Source: Mycoplasmopsis agassizii
Lineage (GTDB): Bacteria; Bacillota_I; Bacilli_A; Mycoplasmatales; Metamycoplasmataceae
DNA: 64,000 nt
Assembly (NCBI RefSeq): GCF_002272945.1
Contig: NZ_NQMN01000001.1
Coordinates: 124,001 to 188,000, forward strand
Reading direction: 5' to 3'
A program made the translations under genes and the position numbers. Positions 20,205 to 34,475 of this stretch are shown one piece after another. Numbering within the stretch: the stretch's first letter is position 1; every line of letters begins with the position of its first letter. The notes beneath the pieces were generated by a model. That model was not told the DNA's origin. It ran no database searches and saw nothing but the letters and a program-made list of their open reading frames with translations.

Positions 20205-22844
20205 ATGAAATTAAAAAAATTTATTGCTGTTAGTTCTGCACTTGCAGCACTAGGGGCAGTGACTGCTTTTGCAGTGGCTTGTTCAACAACAACCACACAA
20301 AAATCAACTAAAACTGATAGTCCTGCTTTACCTATTAGTCTGCCTGTTTCAGGAACTAATACAACAGGTACTACTTCTAAAACTGGTGTAAATAAAGATG
20401 CTGATCAAAATACTACAGCTAAAACAACAGTTACAAAAGATGCACCAGTAACTAAAACTGATGTTGTGGCAACAGAAACTAAGGTTGAAACACCTGCAAC
20501 AGAAACTAATAAAACTGAGACAACTACACCTGTAAGCAAGCAAACTGGAGATAAAGCTGCTACAGAAACAACTAAAGTTGTCCACCATAAATGAGGTGAT
20601 GATGTTGATTCTGAAGATGATTGAAGTGAAGAATCTAAGCAAGCAACAACAGAATTTAATGAAATTTTAAGTGGTTTAACTGAAGTTTTTGGTAGTGAAA
20701 AAACTATTGCACTACAAAACTTTAAAAAAACTGCAAAAGATTTTATTGAAGAAACTAATAAGTTGGCTTTTAGTGTTCAACTAGAACGTTTATTAGAAGC
20801 AACAACCTTAACAACTGAGCAAAAAACTAAAGTTAAAGACTTATTAAGCAAAAAAATTGCTGATAAGCCAGTTATGAAAAATCTACTACCAGTAGATAAT
20901 GAACCTTCACAAGCTGTATTAAGATTAATCTATGTATATGATGTTACAGGTTTTAACGTAGATTTTAAAGTTACTGGATTTAATGTACCTGTTAAAGAAA
21001 CTGAAGTAAAAGATGAAGTTCCAACTAAAGAAACTGAAGTAAAAACTGAAACCACAGTTAAAGAAACTGAAGTAAAAACTGAAACAGCTAAATCTGCAGA
21101 AGTTGCTGCTCAAGTACAAACTTCATCAGTTGCAGTTTCAACTAACCCTACTTCTAAATCAGTTTTTAAATCAGAAGATCGTTCAGTCGAAGTTGAAACT
21201 TTAGCACCACAAGTAACTCTTAGTGAAGAAACAAAAGAAAGAGTTTCAACTCTATCTTTACCTGCTAAAAATAGATCAGATGTAAGAACATATGAGCGTT
21301 TTGTTAAACTAGAACAAGATTTATTACACTTAATGGGTGGAGATACCAAAATGAGTGTTTGAAGTACAACTTCAGCAAAAGATTATTTAAGTTCAATCAG
21401 TGTTATTAGACATGTTGAGCAAACTCACGGTGAAAAAATCGATAGTTTATTAAGTTTAGTGAAGTTGTCAGAAGCTAATAAAAAAGCAGTTAAAAACTTA
21501 CTAGATCCTAAAACTGATAAGTTTACTTCAGTAGTTTGAACACCATCAGAAGATGGTAAAAAATTAACTATTACTTTTGTACAAAACAAAAGAAGAAATG
21601 ATTACAAATTATCAGTTGTAGTTAGTGGATTTAATGAAACTCCAATTGTAAACTTGCCTTTAAGTAATGAAGTTTATAGCCAAAAAACAGTTGATTTAAC
21701 TACTGAAGAAAAAGCATTGTTAGATAAATTATCTACAGCATCAAGTTTAAATATTGACCATAAAACTTCTGCAGTTGAATTATTTGAAAAATTCAACAAA
21801 GCAGATGGTCGTACTGCAGTCTTGACAATTTTAGATCAATATGCATCTTCATTTAATGAAAGAACAGGAAACCCTTCACACGGATTATTAACCAAAGTTT
21901 TAGCAAATGGACAAATTAGCGATGTTAAATTTAAATTTGACATTAACAAAAATAATCCATTATCACTAAGCTTCAAATTTAGTCAAGGCGACAAAGATAA
22001 AGTTTCAAAAACGTTTAATTTAGTATTAAACGCAAGAAACAATTTAAACGATTTAAATGGTAAATTGACATTTGACTTATCAGATAAATTCTATGTTTCA
22101 GATACAAATAAAGAAGATGCAAACAACCTACATAACTTCTTAATTAGTTTTGCTCGTTACACAAAAACTGATAAAGGACAAATTAGCCGTGATAATGATC
22201 GCAACAAACAAGAACTAGTTAATTTACTTTCAAACGTAGTTCCTTCAGAACTATTAACTAGAATTAAAAACACAAGTTATTCACGTTTTGCAATTACTTA
22301 TCCTGCTAATTCAAAAGATACTTTCTTAATTACAGTAAGATTAAATACAAACTATAATTTTGTAATGGCTTTCAAAATTAAACCGTGAGCATATCCTTTA
22401 CAAAATATTATTGACATTCAAATCTTAAAAGAATTTGCTCAAAATATTAACCAAACTGATTCATTAAAACGTTGAGCAAGAAGTGCTTTTATCGATTGAC
22501 CTGAAGCTAAAGTTTTTGGCCCATATGATCGTTTTAAAAACTACTTCCACTGAAAAGCAACTGGTACAGTAAAACAAATGTTTAACCCTACACCAGAAAA
22601 CTTCTACTACCAAAGTCCAAAAACTTACAACCCATGAAGTTTATTCACTGATAAACATGTTGCTGATTTTAAACTACAAGATACTAGTGGTTCAGACATG
22701 TATGTAATTTTAGGAATTAATTATGTAGATGCAAACGGAAATAAATTAGCACGTTCAGAAGAAACTATTTCTGTAAGAACAAATAACGCATTACCTTTTG
22801 ACGATGGTACAAAACCAGTTGGTCCTGATTTTTCTAAAAAATAA
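20205..22844 (+). CDS. Large Thr/Lys/Glu-rich surface lipoprotein
   Basis: An 879-residue lipoprotein with lipobox VAC at Cys26. Residues about 27-140 are a low-complexity Thr/Lys/Ala region. A helical block follows, then a second low-complexity stretch (about 262-296) built on KETEVKTET repeats. Three similar alpha/beta modules come after that, each with a GFN-type motif near its end (VTGFNV, VSGFNE), loosely like the repeated lipoprotein-17 type modules. The C-terminal 150 residues are aromatic-rich and ordered. I chose ATG 20205, behind AAGGAG, over the in-frame TTG at 20181. Probable surface antigen; exact family not recognised. Confidence 0.85.
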
Positions 22845-22868
22845 TTAAAATTTTAACTAACTAAACCT

Positions 22869-22899
22869 TAAATACTAGCTAAAAACGGCTAGTATTTTT
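22869..22899 (+). terminator. Terminator of the 20.2-kb lipoprotein
   Basis: Stem AAATACTAGC/GCTAGTATTT, T-rich tail. Confidence 0.85.
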
Positions 22900-23017
22900 A
22901 GTTTCTAAAATTATTTTAAAAACTAAAAACACAGAAAAACATTTAAAAAAATAACTTAATCATAGTTTTTCGGTTAAAAGCAATAAAAGCAAGTTAAGTA
23001 GTTAATGCAATTGTGCA

Positions 23018-23041
23018 AAATTGCCACAAAGGCAATTTTTT
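23018..23041 (+). terminator. Second hairpin terminator upstream of the 23.2-kb gene
   Basis: Stem AAATTGCC/GGCAATTT plus T run. It lies about 120 bases after the previous terminator; no ORF lies between them. Directly after it begins the ATTCGGCTTTTTTTGA element also found at 56875. Confidence 0.75.
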
Positions 23042-23158
23042 ATTCGGCTTTTTTTGATATTTATATAAAATATACCTGTGATTTTGCTAAAGATTTAAAA
23101 ACATGTTTTTAAATAACTTTTTAAGCAAAAACACTTTAAAAATTAAGGAGATTGTAAT

Positions 23159-23188
23159 ATGTATCTATTTAATAAAATTATTAAATAG
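23159..23188 (+). promoter_or_regulatory. Palindromic leader mini-ORF (9 codons)
   Basis: AAGGAG lies eight bases before ATG 23159, which opens MYLFNKIIK and stops at TAG 23188, 16 bases before the main ATG. Most of it is a perfect 11-base inverted repeat, CTATTTAATAA/TTATTAAATAG with two bases between. Confidence 0.6.
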
Positions 23189-23204
23189 ACTTTTACTAGA
23201 TATC

Positions 23205-25694
23205 ATGATGAAGAAAAAAGTTTTATTATTAACAATAGGCGCAACTTCACTAGTAGTTGCAGCAGCTGCAACTGCAGGTATTTTAGTGTCAAAAAACACT
23301 AATAAAATTGAAGTTAATTCTAATGTTAAAACCATTAGTAAAGATTTTGAAAATGGTTTAGCATCACTAGTTTTAAATGCTGAAGATCAGCCAATTGCTA
23401 AGGTATTAACTGACCAAGAGCAAGTCGATGAAGTTGCTTTTGCAATGATCAGTTTAAAGTTTAAAAAGAAATTTCCTACAATTGATTTTGATGAAGTAAT
23501 TGCCTCTACACAGTCAATTAGTGCAGTTGCAAAATTAAATTATTTAAAATGAATTTCAGCAGAATTTAATACTTTTGTTAATAAATACCCACAAGTAGAA
23601 TTTGAAATTACTGAAGTTTATAAAAACGCAGCAACACCTCTTAGTGCAACAGTAACTTTAAAACGTAATGATGCTAGCCGTAAAACTTTAATTAATTTTT
23701 CAAATGAAATTGCTTCTAATGGTGAAGCAATTAACAGTTCAGTAACTAATAATTCAGGTTCAACAACTCATGAAAGTAACGTAGTAAATCCTGATCATGA
23801 AGAAGTAAAAGATGAACCTGTTTTAAGTGATTCACAAAACCTTAGCGATCGCCAAATTGTTGGTAAATTAACATCTTCCTTAAATAATAAAGTATTTATT
23901 TCTAACGATACAACTGCTCGAACAGACCTTGTTTATGCAGAATATTTATTTAGTAATAGCACTGAAAAACAATTAGATTTACTTAGACAATACGCAGATA
24001 TTCCAAAAGAATTAACATCAGATATGATCGTTTCTTTAGTAGTTGCACAGCCTTCTAAAATGTCAGATACTTTAATAGTTGAAATAGTTTTTAAAAAAGG
24101 AGTTACTCTAGGAGTTGCTGCTTTTAGAATTGTTGACTTCTTAGATCAAGTTGAAGAATTTGATATGTACTCAAGACAAGTTAACGAAAATTTAAGATTA
24201 AACCCAATCACTGTTAAAGCAAATCATACTGCCAAAACATTTTTTGATAACATCAAAGATTTAGATTATGCAAATCAGTTATATGAAATTGCTAAAATTT
24301 CAGATAGTGATAGTACTGAAACTAAAGAAGCATTTGCTAATTTACTATATCCAATTCCTGCTTATTTTGGAGTGATTCCCCATTCAACAGTTTCACTAGT
24401 TGATGCCAAAGATGAAGATTCAGAGGGCTATTTATTAGTAACTACGAGTGCTACTTTTAATGGTTTAGAAAAAATTACAACTGCTAAAATCGGTGGCTTT
24501 TTAACAGCTAAAGAATTTTCAAATCTAAATCCAGGAGATAGACCTAAAATCTCTGCTCAATACTATGCAGATCTATTCAAAAGTGCCTTGAAAATCGATG
24601 TTTTTAATGTCTCACTAGATAAAATTAATCCTGATTGAGGTTACAATCATTTGCGCCATTTATGAGATTTTATTGACGCTAAAAAACATTTAACTGAGCA
24701 AGAAAAAGTTGATCAGAAAATGGATATTGTTAAACAAGTTATTACAAATCAAGAATTCGTTGACTTATTAAACTTAGCAGAATTTAGTGATTTTAGTTAT
24801 GTGTATCGTGGTTCATGAGATATTAATACTGTTCAAGAAGGAAGAATTTTATCAATTTCTTTTAAAGCGACTTTTAAAGGTGAACCTGATGTCGTAGTTG
24901 ATGTTAAAGATATATTTTTAAACGGAGAATTTAGCTTTGCATTAATGGGTGGAAGCACATATCGTGATGGTGAAGTCTTAGATGTTAAACCTGATGTTAT
25001 TAATTATCCAAATGTTGAAATCGATAATTTCATTGATGTTGAAAGAAGAGTTAACGTTATTAATAAAGTTGACATTATGAATAATCGTGGACTTTTAGCT
25101 ATTTTAAAAAATAGTGATGAAGGTCGTAAATATTGAAATCTAGAATGAAAAGATGTCAAGATTCAACCAGTTGATGATAAGAGCGTAGACACTGTTAAAG
25201 TTACAATTTTTCATAACGATCCTAAGTATCCAAATAAATTAAGCGAAGCAGTTTTTATTCTGAAATTCACCAATCCAATTCACTATAAAAATGTTTCTGT
25301 AAAAAGTTATTTTGAAGCAGTTGATGTACACCATAAATTTTTATTAATTACAAAAAATAGATGATTACGTTCACGTATAATTGGATTATATATTACAACT
25401 AGACACGAAATTTTTATGGGTTGAAAACCATCAGAAATTGATGTGCCTCAAAGTAATATTAATCAGTTTGTTTGAGATATTGAAGACAAGCAAACTATGA
25501 AAGATTTAGGAAAAGATGGAGTCATCAAAGTGCTTCAATCTCGAGCTGTTTCAAGAATTTATTTATACCCATCTAAAGGTACAAAATTCTTAACTTATAC
25601 AGGTATCGGAATTGATATTATTATGCATGATAAAGATGGTAATGTGGTGCCTTATTCAGTGCCAGGTTTTGGTAGAGATATTCTTAGTTTATAA
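23205..25694 (+). CDS. Large membrane-anchored surface protein
   Basis: An 829-residue protein with a positively charged N-terminus (MMKKK) and one hydrophobic segment (about residues 6-26) but no lipobox Cys, so probably an anchored extracellular protein. The rest is acidic and soluble with repeated alpha/beta stretches; no known motif was found. The frame stays open upstream to ATG 23103, but that start lacks a ribosome binding site and would bury the signal segment behind 34 extra residues, so I use 23205. The only good ribosome binding site serves the leader mini-ORF. Function unknown. Confidence 0.82.
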
Positions 25695-25704
25695 AATTAA
25701 ATAT

Positions 25705-25738
25705 TAAAAAAGAGCAAACTCGAAAGTTGCTCTTTTTT
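25705..25738. terminator. Bidirectional terminator between convergent genes
   Basis: Stem AAAAAAGAGCAA/TTGCTCTTTTTT; U runs in both directions serve the 23.2-kb gene and the ABC-F pair. Confidence 0.9.
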
Positions 25739-25739
25739 C

Positions 25740-26281
25740 CTAATTTTCAGGGGTTTTTAGTTCAACTCGACGCTGTTTTAAATTAGTTAAATCTTTTAAA
25801 ACATAGTTGTCTGTTTGGTTGAATTTATCGTAATTACTGGTGGTATAAATATTTTCATTTAAGTCAGAAATTCGCTCAATTGAAATTGCTAAATATGATC
25901 TTAAACTTTTTAAATTTTGGGCTTCAAAAACACCTTGATTTCTTTCTAATAAAGAATGAAAAAATTTAAAATCATCTATTAATTGTTCTAGTAAATCTAG
26001 ATAGTTATTATCAAAATCTAGAACATTAAAATTCAGTTCTTCAATCAAGGAATAATCAAGATCAACTTTTAAAATTTCTCTTGGATTATTATTTTTATAA
26101 GTGTTTGAAAAATTAAAAATAATTTTATTTAAGGAAGTTAAATTGTCAGTTAATTCTTTGCTTAAAAAACTCTGATAAACGCCTCTAATATTAATTAATA
26201 ATTTTTCTAAATTGTTTTTAATTCTTCATAAAGAATTAAAAATTATCTTATATCTTTTTACATTCAAATTGCTGTTTTTCA

Positions 26282-26282
<1 letters not shown>
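25740..26282 (-). CDS. Hypothetical helical protein coupled to the ABC-F gene
   Basis: The 180-residue protein is almost entirely helix-forming, rich in Leu, Asn and Lys, with no signal peptide, membrane segment or recognised motif. Its ATG shares its first base with the last base of the ABC-F stop (TAATG), so it is very likely translated by reinitiation in the same operon. I use that start, which requires reading one UGA as Trp; a shorter product from ATG 26048 would lose that coupling. A role connected with the ABC-F factor is suggested by position only. Confidence 0.7.
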
Positions 26283-27898
<1,616 letters not shown>

Positions 27899-28014
27899 TT
27901 ATAACCCCTTAATTTAATTATTTAATTTTTCATTTAAATAAAAATGTTTTTATCTAAATAATAAAAACATTATATTAATTATATTTGAATTTTTGCAAAA
28001 AGTCTTACAGCAGA

Positions 28015-29178
28015 TTAATTAGCATCATTAAATAATTCAGCAGTTTTTCTTCTTACTTCGTTTGAGCGAGTGCGCTCTTGTAAAGTCTCATTTAAAATTT
28101 GAGTTAATTCTCCAACAACTTCGCTTTCGCTAGCCATAACACGATTTTGATAAATGCTTAGTGGTAAAAATAATAAACAAAGCATTTTATACATGTGATA
28201 AGCATCTTCTAAAAGGGCGTTTAAATGATCATCAATTTTATTATATTGATAAGGACCAATTTTGCCATTAACTAATAATCAAGAAGTTTTTTGTTGTTGT
28301 AAAACTAATGACATTTTCTTATTAATTTTTTCAATTTCAATATCTTGAGGTAAAACATTAGGAATTAAACTTAATAATAAGTTCTCTGAACTTTTAGCGA
28401 ATTTATTTAAAAATTCAGTTCGGTTGACGTAGAAATTAGTTTTTTGGTGCAAGTTTTTATTTAAAAAAACTGGCACAACTCCGATAGGAATATTAGGGTT
28501 TAAAAACTGGTAGTTAAAAGTTGCTAAACGGTTGTTAATATCTAAGTTAATGTCGCTGACAAATAGTTGGGTTCAGTTTTTAATGCGACTTTTTTTCTCA
28601 TTAACATCTGTTCATGAAAAATTAAAAGTTTGCATTAATCATTGATGTTTACCTTCAACTCATAACCTTACTAAAGGACTTTTTTTAGAAATTTTTGAAC
28701 TATGATGCAGTGGTTTCAAGACACGATTTTTATAGTCGAATTCTGCTTCAGCATTCATATCTTGCACATCTAAACCTGGAAGATATTTAACAATTTCATT
28801 AATTACTTGTAAGTTACTAAAACGTTTTTTAGTTTCTCTTTTATGGGCGTTTAATTTTTTATAAGTGCTATAAAAAATTAAAAATGCAGAAATCAGCAGC
28901 ATAATAACTGCTGCTATTATTAAAACAATCACTCCTGCTGCTGAAAAAGATTCGCCTGTATAAATTAAATAAGCAATAATTGCTCCTAAAACTAAAAAGA
29001 CAATTAAAGACATTGAAAATAAAGTTCAAAATAGTCAACCTGATGCTAGGTTAATATTTTTATACTTATTTTGCTGATTTTGTGTAAGTAAAGATTTATA
29101 CAATGGTTTAACAGTTTTTAAGGCATCTGTTTTGAATGTATCAAGATCTAAACATGGATCTAAAAGTTCTTGGCTCAT
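28015..29178 (-). CDS. Hypothetical protein with two membrane segments
   Basis: The 387-residue protein has a polar N-terminus of about 45 residues, two adjacent hydrophobic segments (roughly 48-76 and 84-110) separated by a short loop, and a large, probably cytoplasmic C-terminal domain. The paired helices with a big soluble tail recall DUF3137-like proteins, but I cannot confirm that. No catalytic residues are identifiable. It lies upstream of the ABC-F gene with a 116-base gap containing a TATAAT-like box, so separate transcription is likely. Confidence 0.75.
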
Positions 29179-29403
29179 GTTATTAATTATATAGTTAAAT
29201 TTTCTTTTATGAAGTGAATAATTTTATAAAACAAAAACTGCAAAATAATTAAAAAGAGCCTATGTCTAGTGTTTTGGTTAGTAATCAGGCTTTGACTATA
29301 GTTTTTTAAAAGTTTTTGAGTTGAAAATTGTGCACTAATCCACAATTTTCAAATTATCAAATGACTAGTAAAAAAATAGTTATTTTAAGATACAAAACAT
29401 TAA

Positions 29404-30813
<1,410 letters not shown>

Positions 30814-30834
30814 TTTAATTTAGTCAATAAAATG

Positions 30835-30865
30835 CATTTCTAGTTTTTGCTAGAAATGTTTTTTT
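30835..30865 (+). terminator. Terminator of eno
   Basis: Nine-base stem CATTTCTAG/CTAGAAATG followed by T7. Confidence 0.9.
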
Positions 30866-30885
30866 ATAAGATAATAGAGACAATA

Positions 30886-31407
30886 ATGCTGAAAAAAATC
30901 AAGTACTTTTTAAGTAAACATTCGCTTTGAATTTATCCTTCAATAGCGATTACTTTTGTAATTTCATTAGCAATTCCTTTAGCAATAATTATGAAAAATT
31001 CAAGTGAAGAAATTAAAGAAACAATTCTAGAAGCAACTAGATTAGAAATTTCGGCACAAAATAATGAAGCAAATAGCGTAAAGCAATATGGTGCATTTTT
31101 TTATTACACTGAAGATGATAAAGAAGTAAATTCTGAAGAAGTTTTTATTGAAAAAGCAATGGAATCAACTAAGAATTTTTCAGTTTTTCCAATTTCAGGT
31201 ACATATGCTTCAAAAGTGAGAGCCACTATTCAAATAACAGAAATCAAAATTAATCCAGAAAATGTGCAAAGTTTGATATTGAGCATATCACTGAAGCATC
31301 CGGATAATTCTGAAATATTAGGAAATTTTGATCTAATAGTTTCCCGAAGTTTAGATAATTTAACAACACCTGCTTTATTTAGTTTGACTGATAAAAAGCA
31401 AGAGTAA
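30886..31407 (+). CDS. Small single-pass membrane protein
   Basis: The 173-residue protein has one N-terminal hydrophobic segment (about residues 13-36: WIYPSIAITFVISLAIPLA) and a polar C-terminal domain with alternating beta-type stretches (VRATIQITEIKI, SLILSISLKH). The ATG is followed by a UGA Trp within the membrane segment, so standard-code tools see only the part from 30991. It lies between eno and pyk, but its own short upstream region and the eno terminator argue for separate expression. No family recognised. Confidence 0.7.
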
Positions 31408-31563
31408 ATTATTTTTCAAAACATGTTTTTCATAAAAATATTAAACATGTATATGTTTTTTGAAGATATTTTTCACAATTAGCCAAATATTTTTTGGTTA
31501 CATTCTTAAACAAAAAATTTGAATATTCTCTGATAATTCTAATTAAGAAAAATATTTTTTTGT

Positions 31564-31569
31564 TATAAT
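31564..31569 (+). promoter_or_regulatory. -10 box of pyk
   Basis: Perfect TATAAT, 47 bases before the pyk ATG. Confidence 0.65.
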
Positions 31570-31616
31570 TTAAATAAATTTTAAATAATTAAAAATTTTA
31601 AGAATCGGAGTAAAAA

Positions 31617-33047
31617 ATGTACTTAACAGAAAAACGATCAAAGTTAGTTGTAACTATTGGTCCTTCATCAGATAACTATGATGTTTTGAAAAAATTAGTT
31701 CTCGCTGGAGCAACAACAATTAGAGCAAACTTTAGCCACGGAGATTATGCTGAACAAGGTAACAAGTTCAAAATTGCTAATGAAGTTTCAAAAGATTTAA
31801 ATGTACCTATTTCATTAATGCTTGACACAAAAGGTCCTGAAATTCGTGTAGGAAAAATGAAAGATGGAATTCAAACAATTGAAAGAGATTCACTAGTTAG
31901 AATTTTAACAATGCCTGAAGATTATAAAAATTTAGAAGGTACTTCAGAATTTTTCACAGTTGAATACCGTATGGACAAAGACTTAAAAGTTGGAGACCAA
32001 GTTTTAGTCGATGATGGTAAATTAACTACAACTGTTGAAAAAGTTGAACCAGGAGTTGTTTATGTTAGAGCAGCTAACCAACATAAAGTAAAATCAAATA
32101 AGAGAATTAACTTGCCAGGTGTTGCTTTTTCATTACCATTTTTAAGTGAAAAAGACAAAGCAGATATTAAATTCGGAGTAGAGCAAAAAGTAAACTACAT
32201 CGCTGCTTCATTTGTTAATTCAAAAGAAAATGTTAAAGAATTAAGAGATTTATTAGATTCACTAGGTGGAGAAAAAATCAAAATTATCTCAAAAATCGAA
32301 TCACAATTAGGATGCAACAATTTAACTGAAATTGTTGAAGCTAGTGATGGAATTATGGTTGCACGTGGTGATTTAGGACTTGAAATTCCTTACTATGAAG
32401 TACCATATTGAGAAAAGAAAATGATTAGAGCTTCACGTGAAAAAGGTAAACCAGTTATCGTTGCAACTCAAATGTTGGACTCAATGGAAAATAATCCACA
32501 CCCAACTAGAGCTGAAGTAACTGATGTTTATTTTGCAACAGAATTAGGAGCAGATTCAACTATGTTAAGTGGTGAATCAGCAAATGGAAAATACCCAGTT
32601 GAAGCAGTTAAAGTTATGTCAACAATCAACATGAGAGCTGAAAGAGATTTCTACGACAAACTTTACTACAAACACCAACTTGAGGAAATTTTAGAAATTG
32701 CTCCTAAAGATCACCGTACAAAAATCGCAGCAGAAATCGTTAATAAAACAATGAGTGGTGAATATAAATTCGTAGTTGTTTTATCTGATACAGGTAAATT
32801 ACTAGAGCGTGTTGCAATGTTAAGACCTAACGCACCAATTATTGGTCTAGTTAAAGATGTTGAACTACTTGGTTCATATGGAGTAACAAGCTCAATCTTT
32901 ATTTCATTACATTCTCCAAAATTATATTCAATTGTTAAGAATGATTATTCACTAGCAAACACTGCCTTAATTCCTTACGGAGTTAAACCAGGTGACAAAT
33001 ATTTAGTTGCACATAACGAAAAAGTTGTGGAACTAATCGCTAAGTAA
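31617..33047 (+). CDS. pyk: Pyruvate kinase
   Basis: Pyruvate kinase makes pyruvate and ATP from phosphoenolpyruvate and ADP, a main ATP source in fermentative mycoplasmas. The 476 residues show RANFSHGDY, DTKGPEIRVG, the active-site ISKIES, GIMVARGDLGLE (metal site) and PVIVATQMLDSM...PTRAEVTDV. The C-terminal domain is complete without the extra PEP-utiliser-like domain found in some Gram-positive enzymes. Ribosome binding site CGGAG, as for eno. Confidence 0.97.
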
Positions 33048-33061
33048 TAAGCTTAAATTTT

Positions 33062-33088
33062 CAAAAAAGAGGCATTCGCTTCTTTTTT
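33062..33088 (+). terminator. Terminator of pyk
   Basis: Stem AAGAGGC/GCTTCTT with one G-T pair, then T7. Confidence 0.82.
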
Positions 33089-33235
33089 TATTACTTTTAT
33101 AACTTTTTCTATTTGGTTTTTGAAATAAGAAAAAATATGTAAAGGCATTATACTCCTAAAAGGTGTTTAAAGAAGTTTTGGAATTTTTATTAAATAAAAT
33201 CCAAAAAGTATTAAAATATATTTATAAGGATATAA

Positions 33236-33598
33236 ATGAAATTAAAAAGCAAACTAAGTAAAAAGTGAATAGTTTCACTTTCAGCAGTGGTAACGGTAGC
33301 AGCGATTTCTGCTACTGCAGTTTCTGTTTTATATTCATACACATCAAATGACACAGTTGCAAAACGTGTATACGAAATCACTAAAGGTTACCTAGATGGT
33401 GTGCAAGTTACACCACCTGACACTCAAGGACCAGTTGAAATTGTAGTTGATAATCCTGGTTCAGTATCACCAATTAATGGTTCAGGTTCATTCTTAGTTT
33501 CTGATATCGGTGATGGTAAAAGAGAAGGTGGAAGCCTAGTTAAGATTCAAAATCCTGATGACAAAGATAAAGATAAGGACAAAAAAGAAAGCAAGTAA
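33236..33598 (+). CDS. Small membrane-anchored protein
   Basis: The 120-residue protein has a basic N-terminus, one hydrophobic segment (about residues 12-33), and an extracellular Pro/Gly/Ser-rich stretch ending in a Lys/Asp tail (DKDKDKDKKESK). There is no lipobox. The start at 33236 follows ATAAGGATA and needs a UGA Trp at residue 11. The terminator hairpin overlaps its last codons. Function unknown. Confidence 0.7.
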
Positions 33599-33616
33599 TC
33601 AAACTTGCTTTTTTAT
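33587..33616. terminator. Bidirectional terminator
   Basis: Stem AAAGCAAGT/ACTTGCTTT overlapping the 3' end of the plus gene; T runs on both strands, also ending nfo transcription. Confidence 0.82.
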
Positions 33617-33638
33617 TTTAACTTTTTACTTGATAAAA

Positions 33639-34475
33639 TTACTTTTTCTCAAGTAACATTTTGATTTCTTGGTCATAAATAGGACCTGATTCAGGAATTG
33701 GTGTTTCTAAAATAATTGGAATATTATCAAAACGCTTATCATGAACAAATTTAGCTAAAGTTTCTAAACCAATATGACCTTTATCGATATTTTCATGGCG
33801 ATCTTTTTGAGCTCCAAGTGGATTTTTTGAATCATTTAAGTGAATTACTTTAACATGTTTTAATACATCTTTATTTTCTAATTCAGACATGAATTGATCA
33901 TAATTTTTTAAATTATAACCTGCATCTCACATGTGACAAGTATCAAGGCAAATTCCTAAACGTTCGTTATTTAGGTTTTTAATAACTTCTAAAAGTTGTT
34001 CAAAAGTTCGACCAATTTCACTACCTTTGCCTGCCATAGTTTCTAAAATTATTTCAACTTTAGTATGAGAGGTGTTTTCAAGAATTTTAGTTAATGAACT
34101 TGACAATGTTTCTAAAGCGATTTCTGCAGTAAAACTAGTAAAAGCACCTGGGTGTAGAACTAAATATTTTAGGTTTACTTCATGCATTCTTAAAACTTCA
34201 GCAGTTAAAAATTCAACTGCAAAGTCTTGTTTTTCAGGGTTAGCAGGATTAACAATATAAGGAGCGTGCACGACAATATCTTCATTTTTGATGATATTTG
34301 AATATTTTTCTAAATATTCTTCGTAGTTATATTTAACTACGTCAACACGTTTAGTGTTTTGTGGTGCACCTAAATAAATCATGGCACAATTAGCACCATT
34401 ATTAATGCTAACTTCAATTGCTTTACTTAAATAACCAGGAGCTGAAAAAGCTACGTGTGAGCCTAGTTTTATCAT
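33639..34475 (-). CDS. nfo: Endonuclease IV (AP endonuclease)
   Basis: Endonuclease IV cleaves 5' of abasic sites during base excision repair, using a trinuclear zinc centre in a TIM barrel. The 278 residues include HAPYIVNPANP, LETMAGKGSEIG, CLDTCHMWDAGY and LNDSK...DRHENI..GHIG, which supply the His, Glu and Asp metal ligands. Its ATG overlaps the end of the LacI-type regulator gene by seven bases, so the two are translationally coupled. Confidence 0.96.

Noticed and set aside
23103-23204. N-terminal extension of the 23.2-kb surface protein.
   Set aside because: No ribosome binding site; adds 34 residues ahead of a normal signal segment.
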